64,000 bases of DNA from NCBI GenBank assembly GCA_942490535.1, contig CALNXQ010000002.1, positions 62,001-126,000 on the forward strand, read 5' to 3'. The notes beneath the pieces were generated by a model. It saw only the letters and a list, made by a program, of their open reading frames with translations, did not search any database and was not told where the DNA came from. Position numbers and translations under genes: made by a program. This document shows positions 1 through 8,026 of this stretch, one piece after another. The DNA comes from JAEINY01 sp942490535. Its GTDB lineage: Bacteria > Bacteroidota > Bacteroidia > Bacteroidales > Marinilabiliaceae. How positions within the stretch are numbered: position 1 is the stretch's first letter; every line of letters starts with the position of its first letter.

Positions 1-1
1 C

Positions 2-1090
2 AAAGATCTGGCTAAAGTCAAACGCGCCATTGATACCATCTTTATTTTTTTATTCGTTGCCTCGATTGTAACCACCGCCATCGGCATCACCTTTAGTGAA
101 GAGATTTTCCGTTTTTTGCATGTGGAAGAAGCTGTGATACCCATGGCGACTCAATATTTCAATGTATTTATGATAGGCATGGTGGCTTTCTTTGGATTCA
201 GCGCCACATCATCCGTTTTGAGAGGTTTGGGAGATTCGTTGACACCTTTGGTTTTCATGATTATTGCCACCGTCATTAACATAGGCCTGGATATTTTATT
301 TATCGTTCAATTTAATTGGGGTATTGAAGGCGTGGCCTGGGCAACAGTGATTGCGCAGGGAATCGCATTTATTGCCGGTGCCATTTATCTGACGCACCGC
401 CACCAAATCATCTCTTTCAGGGTAACCGAGTTTACCTTTGACAGAGCCATTTTCAAGCAAAGCATAAAAATAGGACTACCCACAGGCTTTCAGCAAACAT
501 TTGTGGCATTGGGACTGATGGCTCTGATTCGCATTGTCAATAATTTCGACACCAATGTACTGGCCGCATTTTCGGTAGCGAGCCGCATTGATGCGCTGGC
601 CGCCATGCCCTCCCTTAACCTGGCCAGTGCCCTCGCCGCCTTTGTGGGACAAAACCTGGGAGCCGGCAAAATTGAACGCATCCGAAAAGGGCTGCGCGCC
701 ACCCTGATGATGTCGTGGTGCATCTCTCTGGTGGTCATGACGGGTGTCATCTGCTTCGGTCAACACATCATGGCCGTTTTTATCCAGGATGCCGAAGTAA
801 TACGCCACGGCACCAATTACCTGATAATCGTCAGTTCCTTTTACATGGTTTTCTCCACTATGTTCGTCATGCATGGCATCCTCAGAGGAGCCGGCGACAC
901 ACTAATTCCCATGTTCATTACGTTATTCTCCCTTTGGATCATCCGCATTCCGTTTGCGGTATTTCTCTCCGAACGGTTTGGGGTCAACGGCATCTGGTGG
1001 GCCATACCCATTGGCTGGAGCATGGGCCTTATAGGATCTATTTTATATTATCTGTCGGGAAGATGGAAACTCAAAAGTATTGTTAGATGA
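2..1090 (+). CDS. MATE family multidrug/Na+ antiporter, 3' part
   Basis: The reading frame is open from base 2, so this is the C-terminal 362 residues of a protein usually about 450 residues long; the start lies before the window. It has repeated hydrophobic segments with MATE-like loops: a glycine-rich stretch around SSVLRGLGDSLTPLV in the first half and a matching HGILRGAGDTLIPMF in the second, the internal two-fold repeat of the family. Members export drugs or metabolites across the inner membrane using a Na+ or H+ gradient. The substrate cannot be read from sequence. The stop codon overlaps the ATG of the next gene (ATGA at 1087-1090), so the two are probably translationally coupled. Confidence 0.9.
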   Translation, partial: KDLAKVKRAIDTIFIFLFVASIVTTAIGITFSEEIFRFLHVEEAVIPMATQYFNVFMIGMVAFFGFSATSSVLRGLGDSLTPLVFMIIATVINIGLDILFIVQFNWGIEGVAWATVIAQGIAFIAGAIYLTHRHQIISFRVTEFTFDRAIFKQSIKIGLPTGFQQTFVALGLMALIRIVNNFDTNVLAAFSVASRIDALAAMPSLNLASALAAFVGQNLGAGKIERIRKGLRATLMMSWCISLVVMTGVICFGQHIMAVFIQDAEVIRHGTNYLIIVSSFYMVFSTMFVMHGILRGAGDTLIPMFITLFSLWIIRIPFAVFLSERFGVNGIWWAIPIGWSMGLIGSILYYLSGRWKLKSIVR

Positions 1091-1950
1091 AACTACTATT
1101 CGTATCCTTATTTTTATTTTCGGTTTTAAGCGCAGGCTGCAACTCAGCCTCCGAAACAGCTACCTCTTCGCCGGCCGCTACTGCTAAGAAGATAACCAAA
1201 CTGGATAATCAGGTGGATGAAACATCTGGATTAATTTTCCATGACAACAGTTTTTGGACCATCAATGACAGCGGTGACAAACCTAAATTATACCGTTTGG
1301 ATAGTTCGACGGGTGAGGTCACTCAAACCGTTCGCCTCTCCAACGCAAAAAATAACGATTGGGAAGACATTACCCAGGATGAGCACTACATATACATAGG
1401 TGATACGGGTAATAACAATGGATCGCGAAAGACATTTCAAATATATAAAGTGGCTAAATCCAGCATCACTTCCGAGGCAGATATTTCAGTTGAAGCTGAA
1501 ATTATTGAGTTTTCCTATGAAGACCAGCCATCTCTGCTTATTGCCTATGCCCACGATTTTGATTGTGAAGCATTGGCCATCATCAATGGTAAACTGACAC
1601 TTTTCACCAAAAACTGGAGTAGCAACAACACCAATTGTTATCAAATTGAGCCTACTGGAGCGGCGAAAAAAATTGCCAGTTTTGAATCAAATGGGTTAAT
1701 TACCGGGGCTCATTACAATACCTCCAATGATGAATTAGTCATGGTGGGCTACCAGCGCAGTGACAAGAAAGAACCCTTCATTTTCAGGATTGCCTCCTAT
1801 AGCGAAGCAGCCAAGACTTTTCGTTACAATTTACCCGGGCTGGCGGGTTATCAAACCGAAAGCATCTGTATGATTGATCAGAACATTTACATCACCAACG
1901 AAGCCAACGGCAGCGGTAATCAAAGTTTGTTTTTAGTGAATTTACCTTAG
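1087..1950 (+). CDS. Lipoprotein of unknown function, probable beta-propeller
   Basis: 287 residues. It begins with a lipoprotein signal peptide (lipobox LSAGC, Cys18), so it should be anchored in the envelope. The mature part contains short repeated stretches typical of propeller blades, such as SGLIFHDNSFWTINDSGD, WEDITQDEHYIYIGDTGNN and LITGAHYNTSNDELVMVGY, separated by about 45-60 residues. This resembles SdiA-regulated/esterase-like propellers, but I cannot assign a reaction. The start overlaps the MATE stop by 4 bp, so it is likely co-transcribed with the transporter. No terminator is obvious directly after it; a hairpin-rich intergenic stretch follows. Confidence 0.75.
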   Translation: MKLLFVSLFLFSVLSAGCNSASETATSSPAATAKKITKLDNQVDETSGLIFHDNSFWTINDSGDKPKLYRLDSSTGEVTQTVRLSNAKNNDWEDITQDEHYIYIGDTGNNNGSRKTFQIYKVAKSSITSEADISVEAEIIEFSYEDQPSLLIAYAHDFDCEALAIINGKLTLFTKNWSSNNTNCYQIEPTGAAKKIASFESNGLITGAHYNTSNDELVMVGYQRSDKKEPFIFRIASYSEAAKTFRYNLPGLAGYQTESICMIDQNIYITNEANGSGNQSLFLVNLP

Positions 1951-2290
1951 TTTGAGCAATAGATCTCCGGATTTTAGACACCAGACTATTTGTGTCTGCT
2001 AAAAATGTAATTCAATCATCAATAGATGACTGCTTGTATAACCTCTAAGAGGTATCCCCTGTATGGGTTGAATATTGTCTACAATAGTAAATTGCCTATA
2101 GCAAATTGCGCGTAGCGGATTAAGTGTAGTAGAATAGGATGTTGCAAATTGAGCATTTTCCCTGCAGGGGATAAGGAATTGTTTATCGGACAATAGTGAT
2201 TCCGGATTTTTAAGGTCTGTCCCCAGTCATTTGTCAAGATAAAAAATAAAAATCCATCATGCTTTGACCTTTGCCTTTACAATTTGATTG
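1951..2290. repeat. Gene-free stretch with an array of short hairpins
   Basis: No convincing gene. Between about 2041 and 2192 there is a series of short inverted repeats: ACCTC-taa-GAGGT (2041-2053), TATTGT-ct-ACAATA (2074-2087), AATTGC-ctata-GCAAATT (about 2090-2107), CCCTGCAGGG (about 2160-2169) and ATTGT-n7-ACAAT (about 2179-2195). Neighbouring centres are roughly 18-19 bp apart where measured. The segment is bracketed by two similar stretches beginning TCCGGATTTT (about 1966 and 2201). A 64-codon minus-strand frame here looks like chance. Confidence 0.5.
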
Positions 2291-3178
2291 TTAGGCCAGA
2301 TTGGCTAAGGCCTCCTTGAAACTGGCAGAAGTGGTAATCACCGTAAAACCTTCCGGAATATCAGGATCTAATTCTTTAATTTGAAGCCCATTGACAAGCA
2401 CCTTTTGCTGAGGCACCAACTTGGAAATGCTTTTAAGCAAGTCCTCCAAATCGTCTTTTTCAATGGACGTTACAAAGCACGTAAAAAAGGCATCCGTTGA
2501 ACGGGTATTAGCCACTACTTGTAAATCTTCCACCGGAACGGCAGCTCCCAGATAGAGCACATTATAACCTTCCTTTCGTGCCAACAAACTATAAAACAAA
2601 AGACCAATCTCATGCCATTCATTTTCAGGCAGGAAAAAGACAATACGCTTATCTGATTTGGGCCTGAAGTTTTGCATCTCATTATCAATGGCAACAATGA
2701 GCTTTTGCCGGATCAGATTGGAGATAAAATGCTCCTGAGCCGGGTTGATGGTACCTGCCTGCCACAATATGCCAATGCGATCCAAAAATGGAAACAAGAT
2801 ATTCTCCACCGTCGATTCAAAACCTTGCTTAATAATTGAGTTAGTCAACACATTGGAAAATTTGGATTCATCCAATTCCAGCATGCCCACCAATAAACTT
2901 TCAATTTGAACATCGGTATTGCGTGTATCCAGGCAGAGATCAATCACCCGCTCCCGCAGCTGGGATTCGGACAGCTCGGCAATCTTGGAAATTTTAAAAC
3001 CATTTTGATTGAGAATGGACACGTTTAAAATCCGCTTCAAATCCTCATCCGAATACAAGCGTATATTCGTTGCTGTCCGCTTTGGCTCAATGAGTTTATA
3101 ACGCCGCTCCCAGATCCGGATGGTATGTGCTTTAATCCCGGATATCTTCTCCAAATCTTTTATCGAATAAACTGCCAT
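2291..3178 (-). CDS. MerR-family regulator with B12-binding domain (CarH/LitR-like photoreceptor)
   Basis: 295 residues. Residues 1-70 form a MerR-type winged helix (YSIKDLEKISGIKAHTIRIWERRY). The rest matches the CarH cobalamin module: the light-sensing helical domain has W139-x9-E149-H150, the Wx9EH signature that caps the adenosyl group, and the B12-binding domain has E187-x-H189-x-x-G192, where His189 would ligate cobalt. Both motifs are intact, so a cobalamin-dependent, probably light-responsive repressor is the best reading. The residue after Trp139 is Gln, where Thermus CarH has the second His ligand used after photolysis. No photolyase or carotenoid gene lies in the window, so its targets are unknown; the fasciclin gene just upstream is on the same strand. 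Confidence 0.85.
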   Translation of the reverse strand: MAVYSIKDLEKISGIKAHTIRIWERRYKLIEPKRTATNIRLYSDEDLKRILNVSILNQNGFKISKIAELSESQLRERVIDLCLDTRNTDVQIESLLVGMLELDESKFSNVLTNSIIKQGFESTVENILFPFLDRIGILWQAGTINPAQEHFISNLIRQKLIVAIDNEMQNFRPKSDKRIVFFLPENEWHEIGLLFYSLLARKEGYNVLYLGAAVPVEDLQVVANTRSTDAFFTCFVTSIEKDDLEDLLKSISKLVPQQKVLVNGLQIKELDPDIPEGFTVITTSASFKEALANLA

Positions 3179-3321
3179 AACTGGTTTTATAATAATCTTT
3201 TTTTGCTTCGAGCTGCAACTTAAACACTCTGCTCACGGGCATTGTTCAAGGAGAATCGAAAAAATCGATACAAAACAATTTATCAAAAGGAAACAATCCC
3301 AGACCATGAAGGGCCTAAACA

Positions 3322-3351
3322 AGAAAAGAGGATTCACAAATCCTCTTTTCA
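3322..3351 (-). terminator. Intrinsic terminator of the fasciclin gene
   Basis: GAAAAGAGGATT pairs with AATCCTCTTTTC across a short loop, with Ts in the 3' arm when read on the minus strand, directly downstream of the fasciclin stop. Confidence 0.75.
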
Positions 3352-3377
3352 GTTAAAAAAACACATTCAACGAATCA

Positions 3378-4733
3378 TTACGGAACAATTACTTTATCAA
3401 TCACATGAATCACACCATTCTTACCTTGTACATCAGCTGCAATCACATTAATAGTGCCATCAATGGTCACTCCATTATCAATGGAAATCTCCAGCATCTT
3501 TTCTGAATTCAGTGTATTTACTGAGCCATTGGTCAAACCGGAAGAAACAGCATTGGCACTCACGACATGAGCCAGTAAAATAGGCGTCAGGTCTTCCTTG
3601 GTTAAATCGGCTACGCCACTTACTTGAAGTGCTGAAAATAAAGCTTCAAAAGCCGCATTGGTTGGCGCAAACACTGTAAATGGACCAACGCCTGAAAGGG
3701 TCTCTGCCAACTCAGCCTTTACAACAGCTTCTACCAAAATACTGAAATCGGGATTCGCAATGGCGATGTCCACTACCGAAGGCGGCGTAATCACCTTGTC
3801 GATGGCATGGATAATTCCATTGGTCGCTACCACATCTGTGGCCACAACATTGCTACTTGCATTCAACTTGACGCCCCCGTCTGTATCAATTTTCACCTTC
3901 ACATTTTGCTCAAAAGCGGTACTTAAAGTTGGAAAATAACCAGCTGTTACCTCCGCTGCCGGCACAAATGCATCAATGGCATGGTAAAGAATAATAGGCG
4001 ACAGATCCTCAGCTGTCAAATCATCTAAGCCCACACCCAAATCGGTTAAAAAGGCTGTAAAGGCATCATTGACCGGTGCAAACACAGTATAGGTCGCATT
4101 TTCATCATCCAATGCATCTGCTAAATCGGCTTTAGTTACCGCAGCGACTAATGAAGCAAAAGCAGGATTGGCCACCGCATGGTCAGTTATACTCATGGGT
4201 AACATCACTTTATCTATGGCATGAATAACGCCATTATCGGCTTTTACATCCGTTTGAACAATCATGGAACGGTTGTTAATCTTAGCCATGGTCATATCTA
4301 TATAAAAGGACAAGGAATAACCATCTGCCGGTCCGGCACTCAGTGAACCGTAATAACCGGTTTCAATTTGGTTAGCCATCTTACTTCCCGGCATCACATG
4401 GTACAATAAAACAGAGGTAAGCACATCATTGGGAATATCCTCCAGTCCATCTACTCCCAACTCTTCCAAAAGGCTTGCAAATGCAGCATTGGTTGGGGCA
4501 AACACGGTAAACATGGTATTGTCTGCTGCTAAGTCGTCATCCAGCCCCACTTTTTTCAAGGCGGCTACTAAAATTGAAAAATTAGCATCACCAGCCGCCA
4601 CATCGGTTATGGTATTGGTCATCATTTCACTACCATTGTCATCATCATTATCGTCTTCACTGCAGGATACAAATGAGATTGAAACCATCAATACCATTAA
4701 AACCGCCCAAAAATTAAATCTTTTCGTTTTCAT
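3378..4733 (-). CDS. Surface lipoprotein with three fasciclin (FAS1) domains
   Basis: 451 residues from the ATG at 4733. I chose this start because it opens a lipoprotein signal peptide (MKTKRFNFWAVLMV, lipobox FVSC, Cys24) followed by the acidic run SEDDNDDDNG, resembling the signal that sends lipoproteins to the cell surface in this phylum. An upstream in-frame ATG at 4793 would add 20 residues and bury the signal. Three FAS1 units follow (about residues 38-170, 175-310 and 312-451), each with the motifs FTVFAPTNAAF/FAPVNDAF, YHxM/YHAI/AHVV and NGVIHxIDKV(M/I). FAS1 domains act in adhesion or matrix binding; the ligand is unknown. It stands alone with its own terminator. Confidence 0.9.
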   Translation of the reverse strand: MKTKRFNFWAVLMVLMVSISFVSCSEDDNDDDNGSEMMTNTITDVAAGDANFSILVAALKKVGLDDDLAADNTMFTVFAPTNAAFASLLEELGVDGLEDIPNDVLTSVLLYHVMPGSKMANQIETGYYGSLSAGPADGYSLSFYIDMTMAKINNRSMIVQTDVKADNGVIHAIDKVMLPMSITDHAVANPAFASLVAAVTKADLADALDDENATYTVFAPVNDAFTAFLTDLGVGLDDLTAEDLSPIILYHAIDAFVPAAEVTAGYFPTLSTAFEQNVKVKIDTDGGVKLNASSNVVATDVVATNGIIHAIDKVITPPSVVDIAIANPDFSILVEAVVKAELAETLSGVGPFTVFAPTNAAFEALFSALQVSGVADLTKEDLTPILLAHVVSANAVSSGLTNGSVNTLNSEKMLEISIDNGVTIDGTINVIAADVQGKNGVIHVIDKVIVP

Positions 4734-4970
4734 CGCATTAGTGTTTAATTGGTTATTAATTACAGAACTGATAGAAAAACACCACCTAATCATTTTTGTT
4801 TAATTTTTATTGATTTACATTAAACACTTTTCCATTTTCTAAATTATAATCACTGATTAACTGAACTTTAACATCTCTATTTATAACACAAATTCCGAGG
4901 GCGAGACAGAAGATTTCTAGTCAAAACCTGACTCTTTGCATTTATAAACTGGTGAATAGCAGAAAAAACT

Positions 4971-4978
4971 TAACTTTG
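4971..4978 (+). promoter_or_regulatory. Promoter -7 element of yicC
   Basis: TAACTTTG matches the Bacteroidota -7 consensus TAnnTTTG and lies 23 bp before the yicC ATG. No clear -33 TTTG is visible at the usual distance. Confidence 0.55.
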
Positions 4979-5000
4979 CACTTCAATAAAAAATCAATTC

Positions 5001-5876
5001 ATGATCCACTCAATGACCGGATACGGGAAAGCTGTCTGCGAGCTTCCTAACAAAAAAATCAGTATCGAAATAAAATCGCTGAACAGCAAACAGCTGGATT
5101 TAAATACGCGACTTCCCAATTTATACCGGGAAAAAGATATTGAAATCAGAAGTATACTCAGTAAAGAACTGAAGCGTGGAAAAGTTGATCTGAGCTTCTA
5201 TGTGGAGGCGGCTACCTCTGATAAAATTACCAAAATCAACAATGCTGTCATCAAAGAGTATTACAACAACCTGAAGGAAGTGGCCAGCGAATTGAATTTG
5301 GATAACTCCACTGATTTTTTGAAAATCATAATGCCATTGCCGGATACAGTGAAGGTAGAATTGGCTCAGCTGGATGAAGCCGAGTGGCTCTCCATTCGCG
5401 AAACATTACACCAGGCCATAGCCAGCATCAATGACTTCAGGGAGCGCGAGGGATCAGCCCTGGATACGGATATCCGGTATCGCATTGAACAAATCGCCAG
5501 CCTTTTGAAGGAAGTTGACAACTTCGAAAGCACACGCATTGAGAAGATCAAATCACGCATCCGCGAAAGCATTGAAGAAATTGCGCAGAAAACCAAAGTG
5601 GATGAAAATCGCTTCGAACAGGAATTGATTTTTTACATTGAGAAACTGGATGTGACCGAAGAAAAAGTGCGCCTGAGCAACCACCTGGATTATTTCATTG
5701 AAACCATGGACGGTACCGAAAGCGCAGGTAAGAAATTAGGTTTTATCTCGCAGGAAATTGGTCGCGAAATCAATACACTGGGCTCCAAAGCCAACGATGC
5801 AGACATTCAAAAACTGGTGATCCGCATGAAAGATGAATTGGAAAAAATTAAAGAGCAAATTTTAAATGTGCTTTAA
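5001..5876 (+). CDS. yicC: YicC family protein (putative endoribonuclease/RNA-decay factor)
   Basis: 291 residues, the usual family length. It opens with the hallmark MIHSMTGYGKA and ends with the conserved C-terminal segment (MKDELEKIKEQILNVL) preceded by GFISQEIGREINTLGSKAND. YicC proteins are cytoplasmic and have been linked to RNA cleavage and small-RNA turnover in other bacteria. It is first in a tight three-gene set: gmk begins 2 bp after the stop, then nadD. The yicC-gmk pairing is common in bacteria, so the context supports the call. A TAACTTTG promoter element lies just upstream. Confidence 0.93.
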   Translation: MIHSMTGYGKAVCELPNKKISIEIKSLNSKQLDLNTRLPNLYREKDIEIRSILSKELKRGKVDLSFYVEAATSDKITKINNAVIKEYYNNLKEVASELNLDNSTDFLKIIMPLPDTVKVELAQLDEAEWLSIRETLHQAIASINDFREREGSALDTDIRYRIEQIASLLKEVDNFESTRIEKIKSRIRESIEEIAQKTKVDENRFEQELIFYIEKLDVTEEKVRLSNHLDYFIETMDGTESAGKKLGFISQEIGREINTLGSKANDADIQKLVIRMKDELEKIKEQILNVL

Positions 5877-5878
5877 TT

Positions 5879-6484
5879 GTGAAAGACTTTTGCTACCATA
5901 CCACTGTGAATAAACATCGACATAAAGGAAAACTGGTGATTTTTTCCGCTCCTTCGGGATCGGGAAAATCCACCATCGTGCAAGCATTATTAGAAAAAAA
6001 ATTCAACCTGGAATTTTCCATTTCAGCCACCAGCCGTGCGCCACGCGGGGAGGAAAAACATGGGGTGGAGTATTATTTTTTATCACCTGACGAATTCCGC
6101 CAGAAAATAGATCAGGAAGCCTTCCTGGAATGGGAAGAAGTATATACCGATACCTACTACGGGACCTTGCGCAGTGAAGTGGAACGCATCACCAACAAGG
6201 GCTGCAACGTGGTTTTTGACGTGGACGTGGTGGGTGGCGTAAACATCAAAAAAATGTATGGCGATCAGGCTCTCAGCCTTTTCATTCAGCCCCCTTCCAT
6301 TGGCGATTTGGAGACACGCCTCAGAGGTCGTGGCACAGATAGTGATGAAAAAATAGCGGAGCGCATTGGAAAGGCCGAAAAAGAAATGACCTATGCCCCA
6401 CAATTTGATCAGGTAGTGGTAAATGATGATCTGGAAAAGGCCATTGCCCAAACGGCTTCCATCTTAACTGAATTTCTGAAGTAG
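5879..6484 (+). CDS. gmk: Guanylate kinase
   Basis: 201 residues if the GTG at 5879 is used, which lies 2 bp after yicC. A second GTG at 5906 would remove nine residues and bring the start nearer to the conserved KGKLVIFSAPSGSGKST block, so the exact start is uncertain. The Walker A loop APSGSGKS is at about residues 24-31; the GMP-binding stretch SRAPRGEEKHGVEYYF and the lid region RGRGTDSDEKIAERI follow. It phosphorylates GMP (and dGMP) to GDP with ATP in the cytoplasm. It is coupled to yicC and nadD. Confidence 0.95.
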   Translation: MKDFCYHTTVNKHRHKGKLVIFSAPSGSGKSTIVQALLEKKFNLEFSISATSRAPRGEEKHGVEYYFLSPDEFRQKIDQEAFLEWEEVYTDTYYGTLRSEVERITNKGCNVVFDVDVVGGVNIKKMYGDQALSLFIQPPSIGDLETRLRGRGTDSDEKIAERIGKAEKEMTYAPQFDQVVVNDDLEKAIAQTASILTEFLK

Positions 6485-6489
6485 AATCC

Positions 6490-7065
6490 ATGCGACAGAT
6501 CGGATTATTTTTTGGCTCCTTCAATCCCATTCACATTGGTCATCTGGCTTTAGCCAATTACATGGCGGAGTTTGAAGGACTGGATGAAGTGTGGTTTGTG
6601 GTGAGCCCTCAAAATCCGTTTAAAGAGACCAACGGTTTAATTGATGCCCGACACCGGCTAAACATGGTGACCCGCGCCATTCAGGATTATCCAAAAATTA
6701 AGGCTGAAGCCATCGAATTATCACTGCCCATTCCCTCTTACACCATTGATACCTTGAGGGCTTTATCACAAATTCATCCCACCCATCAGTTTCACATCAT
6801 TATGGGTGAGGATAACATTCACCACATCCATCGCTGGAAGGAAGCTGATCAACTGGTGGGCCATTTCCCCATACTAGTTTATCCCCGGAAAGATTATAAG
6901 ATTGATTCAGACCATCTCCCTCCGCATTGCAAAATAACGCAAGCGCCCATGGTGGAAATCGCCTCCTCTGATATCAGAGTATGGATTCAGGCAGGAAAAG
7001 AGCTGCCCTTTTTCGTGTCCACCCCCGTAATGGATTACATTAAAGAACACCAACTGTACCAATAA
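6490..7065 (+). CDS. nadD: Nicotinate-nucleotide adenylyltransferase
   Basis: 191 residues. The N-terminal nucleotidyltransferase signature is GLFFGSFNPIHIGHLALA (Asn in place of the more usual Asp after GSF), and the C-terminal signature is IASSDIRVWIQAGK followed by VMDYIKEHQLY. The enzyme adenylates nicotinate mononucleotide to deamido-NAD, the shared step of NAD biosynthesis. It starts 5 bp after gmk and is the last gene of the yicC-gmk-nadD set. An inverted repeat at about 7070-7103 (AGTCA/TGCGA arms with one mismatch) follows but lacks a T run. Confidence 0.95.
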   Translation: MRQIGLFFGSFNPIHIGHLALANYMAEFEGLDEVWFVVSPQNPFKETNGLIDARHRLNMVTRAIQDYPKIKAEAIELSLPIPSYTIDTLRALSQIHPTHQFHIIMGEDNIHHIHRWKEADQLVGHFPILVYPRKDYKIDSDHLPPHCKITQAPMVEIASSDIRVWIQAGKELPFFVSTPVMDYIKEHQLYQ

Positions 7066-7211
7066 AAAGAGTCACTGCGACACCATCAGTGATCGCAATG
7101 ACTACAATTTCCCTTTATTCCTTTATCGTATTACTCGTAACAGGCTACCAGGCTTTTTTTTACTTGATACCTGGAACTTGCATCTTGATACTTGAATCCT
7201 GATACTCACTT

Positions 7212-7556
7212 CTAATGCCCATGATGGTCACACACAAAAGAAGTGCCTTTATCACCCGCCAGGTATTGCTTCAACACAGCTTCAGCCTCACCCGCGTAGC
7301 CGCGAAACACCTCAATGTTCGACAGTTTCAATTTATTAATGGCACCCTGCCCCATATTACCCGCTAACAATACTTTAACACCTTTGGCAGCTAATTCTTC
7401 AGCCAGATTGGATTTGCATCCACATCCCTTATCCGAAGGCATCACCTCTTGATTTTCAATCTCCATGTTTTCGCTCAGCGTATAAATCGTAAACGCTTCA
7501 CTTTGTCCAAAGTGACTGTTCACTTCGTTTCCACTTGTTGGGATCGCTATTTTCAT
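7212..7556 (-). CDS. NifX/NifB-type iron-molybdenum cofactor-binding domain protein
   Basis: 114 residues. The fold signature is MKIAIPTSGNEVNSHFGQSEAFTIY, then GVKVLLAGNMGQGAINKL, as in stand-alone dinitrogenase cofactor domains (PF02579). A GCGCKS motif and a His-rich tail (CDHHGH) suggest metal or Fe-S binding. No nitrogenase genes are nearby, so this is probably one of the stand-alone proteins common in anaerobes, whose client is generally unknown. It is transcribed with the DUF134 regulator 26 bp upstream, a pairing seen repeatedly in anaerobes. Confidence 0.88.
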   Translation of the reverse strand: MKIAIPTSGNEVNSHFGQSEAFTIYTLSENMEIENQEVMPSDKGCGCKSNLAEELAAKGVKVLLAGNMGQGAINKLKLSNIEVFRGYAGEAEAVLKQYLAGDKGTSFVCDHHGH

Positions 7557-7582
7557 ATGTATATCTAATTTAAGATGAATGT

Positions 7583-7906
7583 TTAGTTCACTTCTACAGA
7601 ATCAGAAGCATTCAACTCCACTTCATCCGGTTTAAACTCAATGCGCAGGGCTTTGCCACTCACCATGGCTGCAGCAGTTTTTCGACGCGCTTCTTTCAAA
7701 ATACGCCCGATGGTTTGCCGCGACACGCCCATTTGTTCAGCAGCGGCATCCTGATACAGTCCTTCCATATCCACCAGGCGAATGGCCTCTACTTCATCCC
7801 AACCCAATACTTCTTCCTGCAAGTCTCGCATGGGAATCCCAGAAGGTTTAAAATAAACAACTCCAGGTTGCCAGTTTACTTTTCGACAGCTCTTATTTCT
7901 TGGCAT
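7583..7906 (-). CDS. DUF134 helix-turn-helix protein
   Basis: 107 residues from the ATG at 7906. The family begins MPRxK, as here (MPRNKSCRKV); the longer frame up to 7987 would add 27 residues that run through a terminator hairpin. The core GWDEVEAIRLVDMEGLYQDAAAEQMGVSRQTIGRILKEARRK is a sigma-70 region 4-like helix-turn-helix. It is probably a DNA-binding regulator of the NifX-like gene downstream, though this is inferred from the pairing only. Confidence 0.88.
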   Translation of the reverse strand: MPRNKSCRKVNWQPGVVYFKPSGIPMRDLQEEVLGWDEVEAIRLVDMEGLYQDAAAEQMGVSRQTIGRILKEARRKTAAAMVSGKALRIEFKPDEVELNASDSVEVN

Positions 7907-7956
7907 ATGCTCATTATTTGACAACAAATATAAGCATATGCCCAATATAAACACAC

Positions 7957-7985
7957 AAAAAAGCCGACTTTCGCCGGCTTTTTTC
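7957..7985 (-). terminator. Intrinsic terminator after the endonuclease-like gene
   Basis: AAAAAAGCCG pairs with CGGCTTTTTT around an 8-base loop. The symmetric A and T runs could work in both directions; on the minus strand it ends the transcript of the gene at 8027-9067. Confidence 0.75.
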
Positions 7986-8026
7986 ACAATTCTTAATTCT
8001 AATAAATCAACACGCGCTCCCCGCTG

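Noticed and set aside
1999..2193. 64-codon minus-strand frame in the gap after the lipoprotein gene
   Set aside because: It runs through the short hairpins; no start signal or domain.
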